Positions 1 through 7,935 of a DNA stretch of 47,976 nt are shown in pieces. Below the pieces are notes generated by a model. It was not told where the DNA came from. It did no database searches and saw only the letters and a list, made by a program, of their open reading frames with translations. The position numbers and the translations under genes are program-made. The stretch is taken from positions 1 through 47,976 of the forward strand of contig CALFCI010000019.1 in the NCBI GenBank assembly GCA_937951135.1, read 5' to 3'. The stretch's first letter is position 1; every line of letters starts with the position of its first letter. Source of the DNA: an uncultured Aquimarina sp. GTDB lineage: Bacteria; Bacteroidota; Bacteroidia; Flavobacteriales; Flavobacteriaceae.

Positions 1-2233
1 TTCTTGTGGCAGTGGAAACATTTCCTGAACTATCTGTAGCGGTATAAGTTACTGTATATGTACCAGGGATATTTGTATTTACATTATTTGTAGGAATTAC
101 GGTTACAGCTCCATCTATATTATCGGTAGCTGTTGCCCCGGGGTCTACAAAATTTTCTTTATAAAATAGTATTACGTTGGTGCCAATAGCAACATTACCA
201 GGATTTAATGTAATTACAGGTGGCGTATTATCTGGTATTGCTTTAACAGTTATGGTTCTAGTTGCTGGAGTTGCTGTATTACCAGCATTATCTGATACAT
301 TATAGGTTATTGTGTATGTACCTACAATACTGTTATTGACACTTCCTGATGTTGTGATGTTACCAGTAATATTTCCATCGGTATTATCTGTAGCTGATAT
401 GCCAGATAATATGTTATAAGAATCACCAACGAAAATTTCGACAGTATTTGTTCCAGGAGCAATAGTTATAGTTGGAGGTATGTTATCAACAACGGTTACA
501 GTTCGCGTAGCCGTACCTGTTACGTTGGCACTGTTTACAGCGGTATAAGTTATGGTATAATCCCCAGGTGTTGTGCTATCTACAATTGTGGCACTATTAT
601 CTGTTACTGGTAGTGAATTTCCATTAGAATCTGTAGCGGTTGCTCCTTGATCTGTATAAGGGGTGTTCATATTGATACTTATCAGGGAATTACCATTGAG
701 TACAACTGTAGGAGCTACATTATCCACAATAGTCACTGTTCGGGTTTCTGTTGCTGTATTTCCTGACTCATCGGTCACGCTATAGTTTAGGGTATATGTT
801 GTTAGTATTGAGGTATCGATTGGCCCTCCTGTAATTTCAATAGAATCGGTGAGATCTCCACCGTCATTATCTGTTGCTGTGATGGTCTCGGTATACGTTC
901 CATTAATATTTACAGATGTGTTTTTTGATCCGTTGAGCGCTAATACTGGATTTGTAGTATCTCCCACATTTACAGTTCTAGTGACCGATACAATATTTCC
1001 AACAGCATCTACTGCGGTGTAGGTTACGGTGTATGTTCCTATTGAAGCGGTGTCTACAGTACTATCAATAGTTACCTCTAGTGTTTGTCCATCTTTATCT
1101 GTAGCGGTTGCATTGCGTTCGATGTAAGGTTCGTTAACCTCTAAAGTAATATTAGCATCTCCATTAAGTGCTATTGTAGGTGGAATTCCAATCACATCTT
1201 TAAACGAAATTTCAAGGTTTTGAGTGAGTTCCACAGGATCTTCTTCGGTATTACTGACAGTAAAACTTAGTTCGTGAATGCCTGCCACTGTTCCTTTATA
1301 TGATCCTATAGAACTTCCTTTACTAATAGGTATGCTTGCTCCAGGAGCATATTCTTTGTCTAGATAGGTGAGTACCCCAGTATTCGAACTGCTATAGGTC
1401 ATGGTAAAGGTTTGATTTTCTTTGAGCTCTTCAATGTTGAAATTGATGATTTCTTGTGCATTTACAAGAACTTCATTGGTGTTATTTCGTGTAGCCTTAA
1501 AAATAAAATCGTCAAGTTTTTGTACGGTAAAGGTTATGATTTTCTGAATGGCAACTCCAGAAGGACTTGTTACAGTAAATTGTATAACTACCGTACCTGC
1601 TGTTGTTGCTGTAAAATCTAGGTTAAAACTATTTTGAGTTGTTGGAATATTGGTGTTTTCAGCAACTGCTTTATTGTTTAGTGTTATCGTACCTGCACCA
1701 GTATTGTCTGCATTAAATTTGTACTGGGTGGTATAGGTTTGGTTTTCTTCTCCTTTGATATTGATGTTTATAGGAGTTGTTTCTTTATCATACGGTGTTG
1801 TACTGTTTGGGATGACTTCAAAAGAAAACCCAGGATCGGTTACAATATAACGTCTAGCAATAGTTTTTGTTCTTCCGTTTCGATCTCGAATAGTGACTTG
1901 AGCATTATTGACCCCTATTTTTTTTCCAATAAACCCTAAAGAGAATTCAGTATTACTAATAGTTATGGTATCGTTTGGCGTGATGTTCACTCCGTTATTA
2001 ATATAATATCCCTCTCCTTCTGTTATGGTATAATATAGAGAGTAGGTTTCTTCTTTATTACTAATTTCTGAAATGACAAATGCTGTAGGTTGTGGAGATT
2101 CGAGAAAAGCATTTTCATCATGAGTAGCACTAACTTCAAAATAATCAAACAAATCATCTGTTATTTCTTTGGTACACGCCAGTGTTAGAATTAGTAATAG
2201 ACTTAGTATTATTTGCTTACGTAAACTTTTCAT
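1..2233 (-). CDS. Lipoprotein with TraQ-like N-terminal repeats and tandem DUF5011/HYR-like Ig repeats (partial, C-terminus beyond left edge)
   Basis: An open minus-strand frame runs from ATG at 2231-2233 to the left edge, giving at least 744 residues with no stop. The N-terminus is a lipoprotein signal peptide with lipobox LTLAC (Cys20), followed by KE as in Bacteroidota surface lipoproteins. Residues about 21-350 form roughly three units of about 100 residues. The first carries LYYT, an EGEG/NNG turn, PND and a DRNG turn, in the order seen in the TraQ (DUF3872) family of Bacteroides conjugative transposons. From about residue 370 there are five units of about 75 residues, each opening with PP/AP plus a strand, with a central ATATD(N/K/S) and ending (Y)T(V/I)TYxxxDxxGN...TRTV; this is the DUF5011/HYR-like Ig pattern. 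The start lies 13 nt after the TraO-like gene, so the two are probably co-transcribed. The lipoprotein and Ig-repeat calls are firm; the TraQ resemblance is by motif only. The exact product is unknown. Confidence 0.85.
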   Translation of the reverse strand, partial: MKSLRKQIILSLLLILTLACTKEITDDLFDYFEVSATHDENAFLESPQPTAFVISEISNKEETYSLYYTITEGEGYYINNGVNITPNDTITISNTEFSLGFIGKKIGVNNAQVTIRDRNGRTKTIARRYIVTDPGFSFEVIPNSTTPYDKETTPININIKGEENQTYTTQYKFNADNTGAGTITLNNKAVAENTNIPTTQNSFNLDFTATTAGTVVIQFTVTSPSGVAIQKIITFTVQKLDDFIFKATRNNTNEVLVNAQEIINFNIEELKENQTFTMTYSSSNTGVLTYLDKEYAPGASIPISKGSSIGSYKGTVAGIHELSFTVSNTEEDPVELTQNLEISFKDVIGIPPTIALNGDANITLEVNEPYIERNATATDKDGQTLEVTIDSTVDTASIGTYTVTYTAVDAVGNIVSVTRTVNVGDTTNPVLALNGSKNTSVNINGTYTETITATDNDGGDLTDSIEITGGPIDTSILTTYTLNYSVTDESGNTATETRTVTIVDNVAPTVVLNGNSLISINMNTPYTDQGATATDSNGNSLPVTDNSATIVDSTTPGDYTITYTAVNSANVTGTATRTVTVVDNIPPTITIAPGTNTVEIFVGDSYNILSGISATDNTDGNITGNITTSGSVNNSIVGTYTITYNVSDNAGNTATPATRTITVKAIPDNTPPVITLNPGNVAIGTNVILFYKENFVDPGATATDNIDGAVTVIPTNNVNTNIPGTYTVTYTATDSSGNVSTATR

Positions 2234-2246
2234 AGTCAGTTTTGTT

Positions 2247-2819
2247 TTACAATACTATTAATTTGATTCCAGCACCGATGTATGGTGTTAAATTTCCGAT
2301 ATCACTATTGATGTGATAAAACTCGTATGTTTTTATGGTGAGAGATATGATTTGAGTTATAAAAATATCAATATCTATCCCTGCATACGGACCGTAAATA
2401 AATTTATTTTTGATATTTAGAATTCTTCCACCTTCAACTTCTTGATCATCATTATTGATAATTTCGTATCCAGCAACACCACCAGCACCAATTGCTACGG
2501 CAATAATCCGGCTATTATTTCGAAAAAGGTCATAGAAGAAGCCGGTATTGAAACTATAAGCGTTAATAGGGACACTAGTTTCTTCAAAAGGGAAATCAGA
2601 AAATGTTGTAGATACCCCAAACTGTACAAAATCATATCGATTTATTTTGTAGTCTAGGGCAATCATACCTCCAGTCCCTTCTTGTGCCATTCCTCCTGTA
2701 GCTGTTACGGCTATATTATGATGTTTGCTGTAAAAAAGAGTTCCCAATTGCGCATGCATAGCACTGCACATACCTAATGTTAAAGAGAGAATTAAGTAAT
2801 GTTTTAGTGAAAATTTCAT
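2247..2819 (-). CDS. TraO-like outer-membrane beta-barrel protein
   Basis: A protein of about 190 residues with a signal peptide (MKFSLKHY... to AMHA/Q). I chose the ATG at 2819 because it opens directly on the signal peptide; an ATG three codons upstream (2828) is possible. The mature part has alternating short beta strands. It contains GVAGYExIN, then GxxIL and an FIYGP segment, and ends with LTPYIGAGIKL. In that order these match conserved segments of TraO, the small outer-membrane-like protein of Bacteroides conjugative transposons. The gene leads a two-gene unit with the TraQ-like/Ig lipoprotein 13 nt downstream. No other tra genes are visible in the window, so a role in conjugation is not supported here. 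A general outer-membrane barrel partnering the lipoprotein is my inference. Confidence 0.8.
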   Translation of the reverse strand: MKFSLKHYLILSLTLGMCSAMHAQLGTLFYSKHHNIAVTATGGMAQEGTGGMIALDYKINRYDFVQFGVSTTFSDFPFEETSVPINAYSFNTGFFYDLFRNNSRIIAVAIGAGGVAGYEIINNDDQEVEGGRILNIKNKFIYGPYAGIDIDIFITQIISLTIKTYEFYHINSDIGNLTPYIGAGIKLIVL

Positions 2820-3268
2820 TACATGCATTGTTTTGAGGTTTATTTTTTAAAAATGGTTTACACGTAAAAAAAATAGGGAATGCAAATATAAGAATAAAAA
2901 TGGAATGAGATTTTTTCATGTTAAAAAAAAGCTCAAAAATTAGTTTTTTTATTATTTATGGACTGTGTTTTTAATGATATATATCCCCGATAAGTATAGT
3001 TGCTTTAGTGCTTATGCATAGCAGCTTAGGTATGACTAATCTAAATGCTTGTACACATAAAAGTGTTATTTGGTCTATTCCACCATCGAGTGTATTTATA
3101 GAGAAATATCCTTAATACAGATGCTATAAAATCCTTTTTTTTTATGTTTTATTATATCATATGATTATAATGATATTAAAAAAAAACAGAAGTATACATC
3201 CGGTTGTTTATACCAATCAAACATTTAGAACCTTTATTTTGAACTCTAAAATTGTAATTTAAATAGAT
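2820..3268. other. Intergenic gap upstream of the TraO-like gene
   Basis: About 450 AT-rich bases with many poly-A and poly-T runs between the DUF4159 gene and the TraO-like gene, both on the minus strand. No open frame with a plausible start and signal is present, and I see no strong hairpin. It presumably holds the promoter of the TraO-like/lipoprotein unit, but I could not locate a clear TAnnTTTG box. Confidence 0.5.
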
Positions 3269-3913
3269 CTAATGCTCAAAAGCATATTTTATGATATTAG
3301 CGCCCATTTGTAGTGCTTTACGTCTAATCTCTGGAGAGTCATTGTGTATTTCAGGATTTTCCCAACCGTCACCAAGGTCACTTTCATAAGTAAATAATAG
3401 TACCAATCGATCCTCATAAAAAATACCCAATGCTTGTGGTCGTTTACCATCATGTTCGTGTATTTTGGGTAATCCTTTTGGAAATTGATATGCGGAGGTG
3501 AAAATGGGATGGTCTAAGGCTAATTCTTCTAATGTATGACTAGGAAATATTTTTAATAATTCTTTTTTGACATAGGGTTTCATTCCATAATTGTCGTCAA
3601 TATGTATAAACCCACCACTTTGTAAATATAATCGGATATTTGCAGCATCTTCATCACTAAAATACACATTGCCATGTCCTGTCATGTGAATAAAAGGATA
3701 TTGAAATAAATCAATATCTCCGGGCTTAACTACTTTGGCAGGAGTATTGATTTTGGTTTGAATGTTTTCATTACAAAATTCAATAAGATTAGGAATAGCT
3801 GTGGGGTTACTATACCAATCGCCGCCACCGCTATAATGTAATATTGCAATATCTTGGGCATATCCAATTGTAGTGATCAGGAATAGGTTAAAGTATAGTG
3901 CGAGTTTATACAT
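3269..3913 (-). CDS. DUF4159 domain-containing secreted protein
   Basis: A 214-residue protein with an N-terminal signal peptide (to about residue 19, GYAQ). The mature protein starts with a strand and a GGGDWY segment, then FIHMTGHGNVYFSDED, GGFIHIDDNYG and SDLGDGWENPE. This glutamine-amidotransferase-like Rossmann layout is the DUF4159 family, common in Bacteroidota and Planctomycetes next to gliding or MoxR-type genes; here neither neighbour is present. The enzymatic activity of the family is unknown to me. It probably acts in the periplasm. The gene stands alone, flanked by gaps, which suggests a monocistronic unit. Confidence 0.9.
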   Translation of the reverse strand: MYKLALYFNLFLITTIGYAQDIAILHYSGGGDWYSNPTAIPNLIEFCNENIQTKINTPAKVVKPGDIDLFQYPFIHMTGHGNVYFSDEDAANIRLYLQSGGFIHIDDNYGMKPYVKKELLKIFPSHTLEELALDHPIFTSAYQFPKGLPKIHEHDGKRPQALGIFYEDRLVLLFTYESDLGDGWENPEIHNDSPEIRRKALQMGANIIKYAFEH

Positions 3914-4081
3914 AGATGTCGTCTAAATTAAAATTTAATGGATCAACATTGCCATAATGATCTGGGTGGGGGTTTAGGTTTTCTATTGAAATCTAAATCA
4001 AAAATAATTTCATTCCATTCCCTTTATTCCGGTGCTATTGAAATCCATTTGGATACCTTCAAAAATACTAAAATTAAAGCG

Positions 4082-4147
4082 ATGAAAAAATTACTGAATA
4101 TAGTTTATATGGTATTCATAACTATGATAGCAACGGTTCAAGGATAA
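4082..4147 (+). other. Possible micro-ORF or signal-peptide remnant (21 codons)
   Basis: In the 260-base gap between the DUF4159 gene and the esterase lipoprotein, an ATG at 4082 opens MKKLLNIVYM followed by a hydrophobic stretch and a stop at 4145-4147. It resembles a bare signal peptide whose mature part is missing. It could be the decayed 5' end of a lost secreted-protein gene, a tiny membrane peptide, or chance in AT-rich DNA. It is short and unsupported by context. Confidence 0.2.
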
Positions 4148-4176
4148 TCGGATTCCATTGGAGCAATGCATGATGG

Positions 4177-5346
4177 TTAAGGCGTAATTTTAAAGGCAAT
4201 TAATTGGCTAAGTTGTGGTACAACGGCATTAAAATTGTTATCGGATACGACTACCAATGTTTTACTACCATCATCCAATTTAGGACCAAATGTCATTCCT
4301 TCTACATTGCCTACGACTCCGTTTGTAAGCTTAGTACGAAGAGTATCAAAGTTAATAAGCAAAGTTTTCGTAGCTTTTGTATGCGTATTTGCATTTAATG
4401 TATTCATGTTTACGGTATTTGTAGCTGCACTAGCGTCTACTTTATACAATTTTAGTGTACTTCCTCCATCCAAATACCCAGAAGAAAAAGAACGCTCTAA
4501 TACTAAAAATTGATCCGTGTCATATTCTAAAATTTCCACCAGTCCATTAATCGTAATCGAACCCAATACAATAGGGCGGGCTATAGGATCTAATTCATAT
4601 ACAAATTGGCGTGTTGCTTCTCCCGTGTTTGTATTCAATAGTGTGATACGTACAGGAGATTCAGTGTCTGTAGTCGTAGGTTCAGGGCCATCTTGTAATA
4701 AGGGAAGTTCCATCCCTACCCAATAGCCTGTAGTATCATAACTAAGCGATAAGCCTTCTAATGTGCCATTATGCCGGGCTCCAAAAGCAGTGTTTGTTGG
4801 TGTAGGAGGGTTAAAATAATCAGGTAGTGCTCTGTTTTGTTGTTGTGTGCCATCGATAGAGATTTCATATAATGAAGGAGCAATACCGGTATTTACAGAA
4901 CCTTCGCTAGTATATATCAACCTATTTTTAGTCATGTCAAAACGAATTCCTTCTGGATCCACAAGTCCATTTCCTAGCGGATCGCCTTGTGTATCTTTAA
5001 TGGTGACCATCGTATTGATTTGTACCGTAGAGAATGCATTATCATCATACACAATATCCGCGGTATAATATCGAATGGGAGCTTTAGAAGCATCACTAAT
5101 TAAATACCAAGTAGCATTGGCATAGTCGATACCAGAAATACCGCCAAATGCAGTGCCTTCAATAGTTTGATCTGGGATAATAAATTCATCAATAAAAGAA
5201 AGTGCGCTTATGGTGGTGCTATTTTGTATTGTATCAGAGGGGGTATTTTGTGGAATGTCAGTCGGGTTTGAAGTGACCATTTCTTCATTTGATGAACAGC
5301 TTATAAGGTATAATAAGATGATGAGGGAATAAAATATTTTTAGCAT
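4177..5346 (-). CDS. Esterase-like activity of phytase family lipoprotein
   Basis: About 389 residues from ATG 5346, chosen because it opens directly on the signal peptide; an ATG four codons upstream is also in frame. The lipobox is YLISC, followed by SSNEE. The mature part contains GGISGIDY, a WYLISD strand, VDPEGIRF, LYEISIDG, an ARHNGTLEGLSLS segment, and near the end VVGNVEGMTFGPKL with VVSDNNF. These repeated blade-like motifs are typical of the six-bladed phytase-like esterase family (PF13449). The protein is probably anchored in the outer membrane or periplasm. The true substrate of the family is not established, so the name is a family label. The gene stands alone on the minus strand. 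Confidence 0.9.
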   Translation of the reverse strand: MLKIFYSLIILLYLISCSSNEEMVTSNPTDIPQNTPSDTIQNSTTISALSFIDEFIIPDQTIEGTAFGGISGIDYANATWYLISDASKAPIRYYTADIVYDDNAFSTVQINTMVTIKDTQGDPLGNGLVDPEGIRFDMTKNRLIYTSEGSVNTGIAPSLYEISIDGTQQQNRALPDYFNPPTPTNTAFGARHNGTLEGLSLSYDTTGYWVGMELPLLQDGPEPTTTDTESPVRITLLNTNTGEATRQFVYELDPIARPIVLGSITINGLVEILEYDTDQFLVLERSFSSGYLDGGSTLKLYKVDASAATNTVNMNTLNANTHTKATKTLLINFDTLRTKLTNGVVGNVEGMTFGPKLDDGSKTLVVVSDNNFNAVVPQLSQLIAFKITP

Positions 5347-5655
5347 AGTATTTTGCATATCAGCATGATGTGTTGTTGTTACAAGTTACAATGTTTTAAA
5401 TAGTTTTTTAAGGTTTAGGAACTATATTTCAATATAAAATATGACCTTAATTACAGTTGTGAGGGCATTTTACCTGAATAAAAAACAATTTCAAATTAAA
5501 ACGATCATTTAAAAATTCATTTGGGATTACTTTTACGCTTAAAAAAAACATTTTATTACCTTTAGCATTATCTTATATTAATTTATAAAATATATACGCA
5601 GCGAAATCCAACATTTTCAGTTGTAATTTATGAGAGTAAGCACTACCCCTCATTT
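5347..5655. other. Divergent intergenic gap between esterase gene and ECF sigma gene
   Basis: About 300 AT-rich bases separate two divergently transcribed genes and must hold both promoters. TACCTTTA near 5557-5564 on the plus strand differs by one base from the Bacteroidota -7 consensus TAnnTTTG and may serve the sigma-factor gene. Nothing else stands out. Confidence 0.35.
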
Positions 5656-6222
5656 ATGAATAAAGAAGAACAAGGTATACTGGTTAAAGCATGTAAAAAG
5701 AATGACCGGGATGCCATGGAAAAAATATACAATGCTTTTATGCCCAGAATGATTGCGGTAAGCTTTCGCTATTGTAAAAATCGATCTGATGCAGAAGATA
5801 TAGTGCAAGAGGCTTTTATTAAAGTATTTAAAAATATAAAAAAATACAAGCATAACGGAATGCTGGCAAGTTGGATAGAACGAATTGTTATTAATTGCGC
5901 TATCGATCATTGGCATAAAATGAAAAAGACGGTCTTTATTGATAATACCGAATTAGTAGAAGAAGAAAGTGAACAAGAGCTAAACGAAATAGAAAAAGAT
6001 TATTTTTCTAAAGAACTTTCAGTAGAAAAATTAAGAATATTAATAAGTGATTTACCAGAGCAATATAGATATGTTCTAAATTTGTATGCTATTGAAGGGT
6101 ATTCACATAAAGAAATAGGGGAAATACTAAAAATAAAAGAAAGTACATCTAGATCTAATTATACAAGAGCAAGAAAAAAACTATTAGCAAACATGAGGGC
6201 TTTAGGAATTAATAAATACTAA
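5656..6222 (+). CDS. ECF-type RNA polymerase sigma factor (RpoE-like)
   Basis: A 188-residue sigma-70 family protein with only regions 2 and 4, as in ECF sigma factors. Region 2 spans about residues 22-95 and shows SFRYCKNRSDAEDIVQEAF and the following KHNGMLASWI segment. Region 4 spans about 125-180 and includes LPEQYRYVLNLYAIEGYSHK, EIGEIL and the recognition-helix part STSRSNYTRARKKL. The next gene on the same strand is a FecR-type anti-sigma factor 25 nt downstream, so this is a cell-surface-signalling pair. A sugar, siderophore or polymer-uptake receptor normally forms the third member but is absent here. The start ATG is the first in frame. Confidence 0.95.
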   Translation: MNKEEQGILVKACKKNDRDAMEKIYNAFMPRMIAVSFRYCKNRSDAEDIVQEAFIKVFKNIKKYKHNGMLASWIERIVINCAIDHWHKMKKTVFIDNTELVEEESEQELNEIEKDYFSKELSVEKLRILISDLPEQYRYVLNLYAIEGYSHKEIGEILKIKESTSRSNYTRARKKLLANMRALGINKY

Positions 6223-6247
6223 TTAGCGATCTCTAAATGAGTAACCA

Positions 6248-7345
6248 ATGAAAGAGGATAAAGACCTTTTAAAAGAGCTTTTACAAACCAAATTTAAAGA
6301 TGACGTTATGGAGTCATCCGGGAATGGGTTTGTCCATGTTTTTGATGCCGTGCAAGAAAATTCCGGTAACAAAAGTTCCTTTCTTTGGTATATCATTGGA
6401 GGTATTATGATTTTATTAATAGGAACACTTAGCCTATTCTATGTGCTTAAAAACAAAACATTTAATACACCAATAGAAAGTACATCTGTAAAAAAGGAAA
6501 CTACAGAAATCCTTATTAAAAAAGAAGCTATTGATTTTGTTACACAAACGAATGATCAAATAACACTGCTAGTTGCAAAAGATAAAAATGATACGATAAA
6601 AGGTACTATCCAAACTAAAAATAACCGTACTCCTATAAAAGTGGATGTAACTACTATAACTCCTGAAAACGACAGTAAGGAAAAAGGAGTAATCACAGTA
6701 ACCTATAAAGCATCAGAAAAATATGCCGCAACCGAGCATACGAAATACAATACCCTTCCTGATTTAAGTACTATTGTTGTTCGAAAAAATAGTACTGTAA
6801 ATTTTACGGCATCAAAACAAGGGTATCGTAAAGTAGATATTACAGGAACGGCCTTTTTAAGTATACAAAAAGACGAATCCAAACCTTTTATCGTGTTTGG
6901 AAGACATTGTAAAATACAGGTTTCTGGAAACTCTTTTGCCATACATTCAGATGCTAAAGCTGACCTTATGACACTGATAGCTGGAACTGCAAAAGTTGTT
7001 CATAATACAACCAAGGAAGTAATAGATCTAGTTCCAGGACAAAGTTTACAGGTAGATAATAGCGGAATTTCATTATTAAAAAAATCACCGAATCAGTTTG
7101 CATGGAAAACAGCTAGTTTATATTATGAAAACGCTCGCATCCATGATGTTATTAAGGATCTTGGAGAAAATTATGATGCAAAAATTCAAATAAAAAACAC
7201 AAAAATTCTCCAGTGTACATATTCCGGATTTTTTGAGCATGCTAATACGATTAAAGTTTTAAAAGAAATAGTACTTTCTTTAAATTTACAGATTTCAAAA
7301 AAAGAAGATGTTTTTATCATTACGGGAAAAGGTTGTAGTAAATAG
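6248..7345 (+). CDS. FecR-type anti-sigma factor with C-terminal DUF4974-like domain
   Basis: A 365-residue inner-membrane protein. The short cytoplasmic N-terminus (1-43) should hold the sigma factor. One membrane segment lies at about 44-67. A linker of about 100 residues follows; its part at about 97-165, with threonine- and lysine-rich repeats, is longer than usual. The FecR domain spans about 175-275, marked by DITGTAFLSIQ, a PFIVFG strand, AGTAKV and VPGQSLQV. The C-terminal 280-360 part, with ENARIHDVIKDLGENYDAKI and CTYSGFFEHA, is the secretin/TonB-short-like DUF4974 domain that contacts an outer-membrane receptor. It follows its sigma gene by 25 nt. No receptor gene follows; a repeat-filled gap does. 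Confidence 0.93.
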   Translation: MKEDKDLLKELLQTKFKDDVMESSGNGFVHVFDAVQENSGNKSSFLWYIIGGIMILLIGTLSLFYVLKNKTFNTPIESTSVKKETTEILIKKEAIDFVTQTNDQITLLVAKDKNDTIKGTIQTKNNRTPIKVDVTTITPENDSKEKGVITVTYKASEKYAATEHTKYNTLPDLSTIVVRKNSTVNFTASKQGYRKVDITGTAFLSIQKDESKPFIVFGRHCKIQVSGNSFAIHSDAKADLMTLIAGTAKVVHNTTKEVIDLVPGQSLQVDNSGISLLKKSPNQFAWKTASLYYENARIHDVIKDLGENYDAKIQIKNTKILQCTYSGFFEHANTIKVLKEIVLSLNLQISKKEDVFIITGKGCSK

Positions 7346-7534
7346 TATCGTTTATGATACATACGCTTACAAAGTAAATAAACTCTTCAAGACCAAATAA
7401 CCAAATGAATTTTAAAATACCCCTTAAGTAATTTGAAGTAAGTATAATTCAAAATTTATGATCAATCATTCTGAGAGTATATGATAAAAAATATTTACTC
7501 TCGATTTAAAGTTGCATCGGCATTTTATGATCGA

Positions 7535-7565
7535 GACCTACTAGGTTTCCAAAACCTAGTAGGTC
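7535..7565. repeat. REP-like palindrome, 14-bp stem and 3-nt loop
   Basis: GACCTACTAGGTTT (7535-7548) and AAACCTAGTAGGTC (7552-7565) are perfect reverse complements around the loop CCA. There is no T-run on either side, so a terminator is unlikely. From memory, similar ACCTA...TAGGT palindromes are frequent between genes in several Bacteroidota genomes; that is not tested here. Confidence 0.8.
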
Positions 7566-7656
7566 GAACAGGATGCCTAACTATAAAACAATGAGTATCA
7601 AAAATCTAAAGTATAGCGACTGTTTTTTGTCATGGACTAAGCAATTTTATATTAAA

Positions 7657-7674
7657 TTTGGGGCTAGCCCCAAA
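7657..7674. repeat. 18-bp perfect palindrome
   Basis: TTTGGGGCTAGCCCCAAA reads the same on both strands and is GC-rich against an AT-rich background. It has no loop, so as RNA it would pair poorly at the centre. It may be a protein-binding site or a decayed REP-like unit. It lies 37 bp upstream of the dispersed element copy A. Confidence 0.7.
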
Positions 7675-7710
7675 GGAATCTAAACAACAATAGATAGAGT
7701 TTAATCCATA

Positions 7711-7858
7711 GAATTCCCCGAGGCTCTACCTCGGGTATATCGACCGGATTCAAGACTTTTAGAACCAAGAGTCAAGATAAAATAACGTCTTGTTTCCTGT
7801 TTCTTGTAGCGAAGATTCTTATCTCTGATACCTCGATGGCTCTGCCTCGGGGTAGTTC
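7711..7858 (+). repeat. Dispersed three-hairpin intergenic element, copy A
   Basis: The first of three related elements in the window. It opens GAATTCCCCGAGG and ends CTCGGGGTAGTTC, so the ends are imperfect inverted repeats. The 5' end folds as CCCGAGG/CCTCGGG around CTCTA. The 3' end folds as CCTCGA/TCGGGG (with a G-T pair). The middle has AGAACCAAGA with a diverged partner near 7786-7806. Homology to copy C extends a few bases upstream (TTAATC). It lies between fecR and a convergent gene, just before that gene's terminator. Confidence 0.85.
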
Positions 7859-7882
7859 ATTTTACAGACCCTCATATTAAAA

Positions 7883-7912
7883 AGCCGTCTGTAAAGAAAT
7901 TTACAGACGGCT
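7883..7912 (-). terminator. Intrinsic terminator of the 7936-8799 lipoprotein gene
   Basis: AGCCGTCTGTAAA (7883-7895) pairs perfectly with TTTACAGACGGCT (7900-7912) around a four-base loop. Read on the minus strand the stem is followed by TTTTTAAT, a good U-run, 24 nt after the stop codon of the lipoprotein gene. It may also stop readthrough from the plus strand, though the T-run there is weak. Confidence 0.9.
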
Positions 7913-7935
7913 CTTATTGTTAATTAACTACTATG

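Larger units (their letters stand above)
7346..7935. other. Repeat-rich intergenic gap after fecR
   Basis: About 590 bases without a plausible gene. Reading left to right it contains a 14-bp-stem palindrome (7535-7565), an 18-bp perfect palindrome (7657-7674), copy A of a dispersed hairpin element of about 148 bp (7711-7858), and a terminator for the convergent minus-strand gene (7883-7912). It sits where a SusC-type receptor would often follow a sigma/FecR pair. Confidence 0.8.

Noticed and set aside
1412-1939. Cys/Phe-rich plus-strand frames within the Ig-repeat lipoprotein
   Set aside because: They are antisense to a long open minus-strand frame with clear repeats and a lipoprotein signal.
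3938-4147. Full 69-codon plus-strand frame in the gap after the DUF4159 gene
   Set aside because: The first 48 codons look like random translation; only the last 21 codons resemble a signal peptide, and those are reported separately at low confidence.
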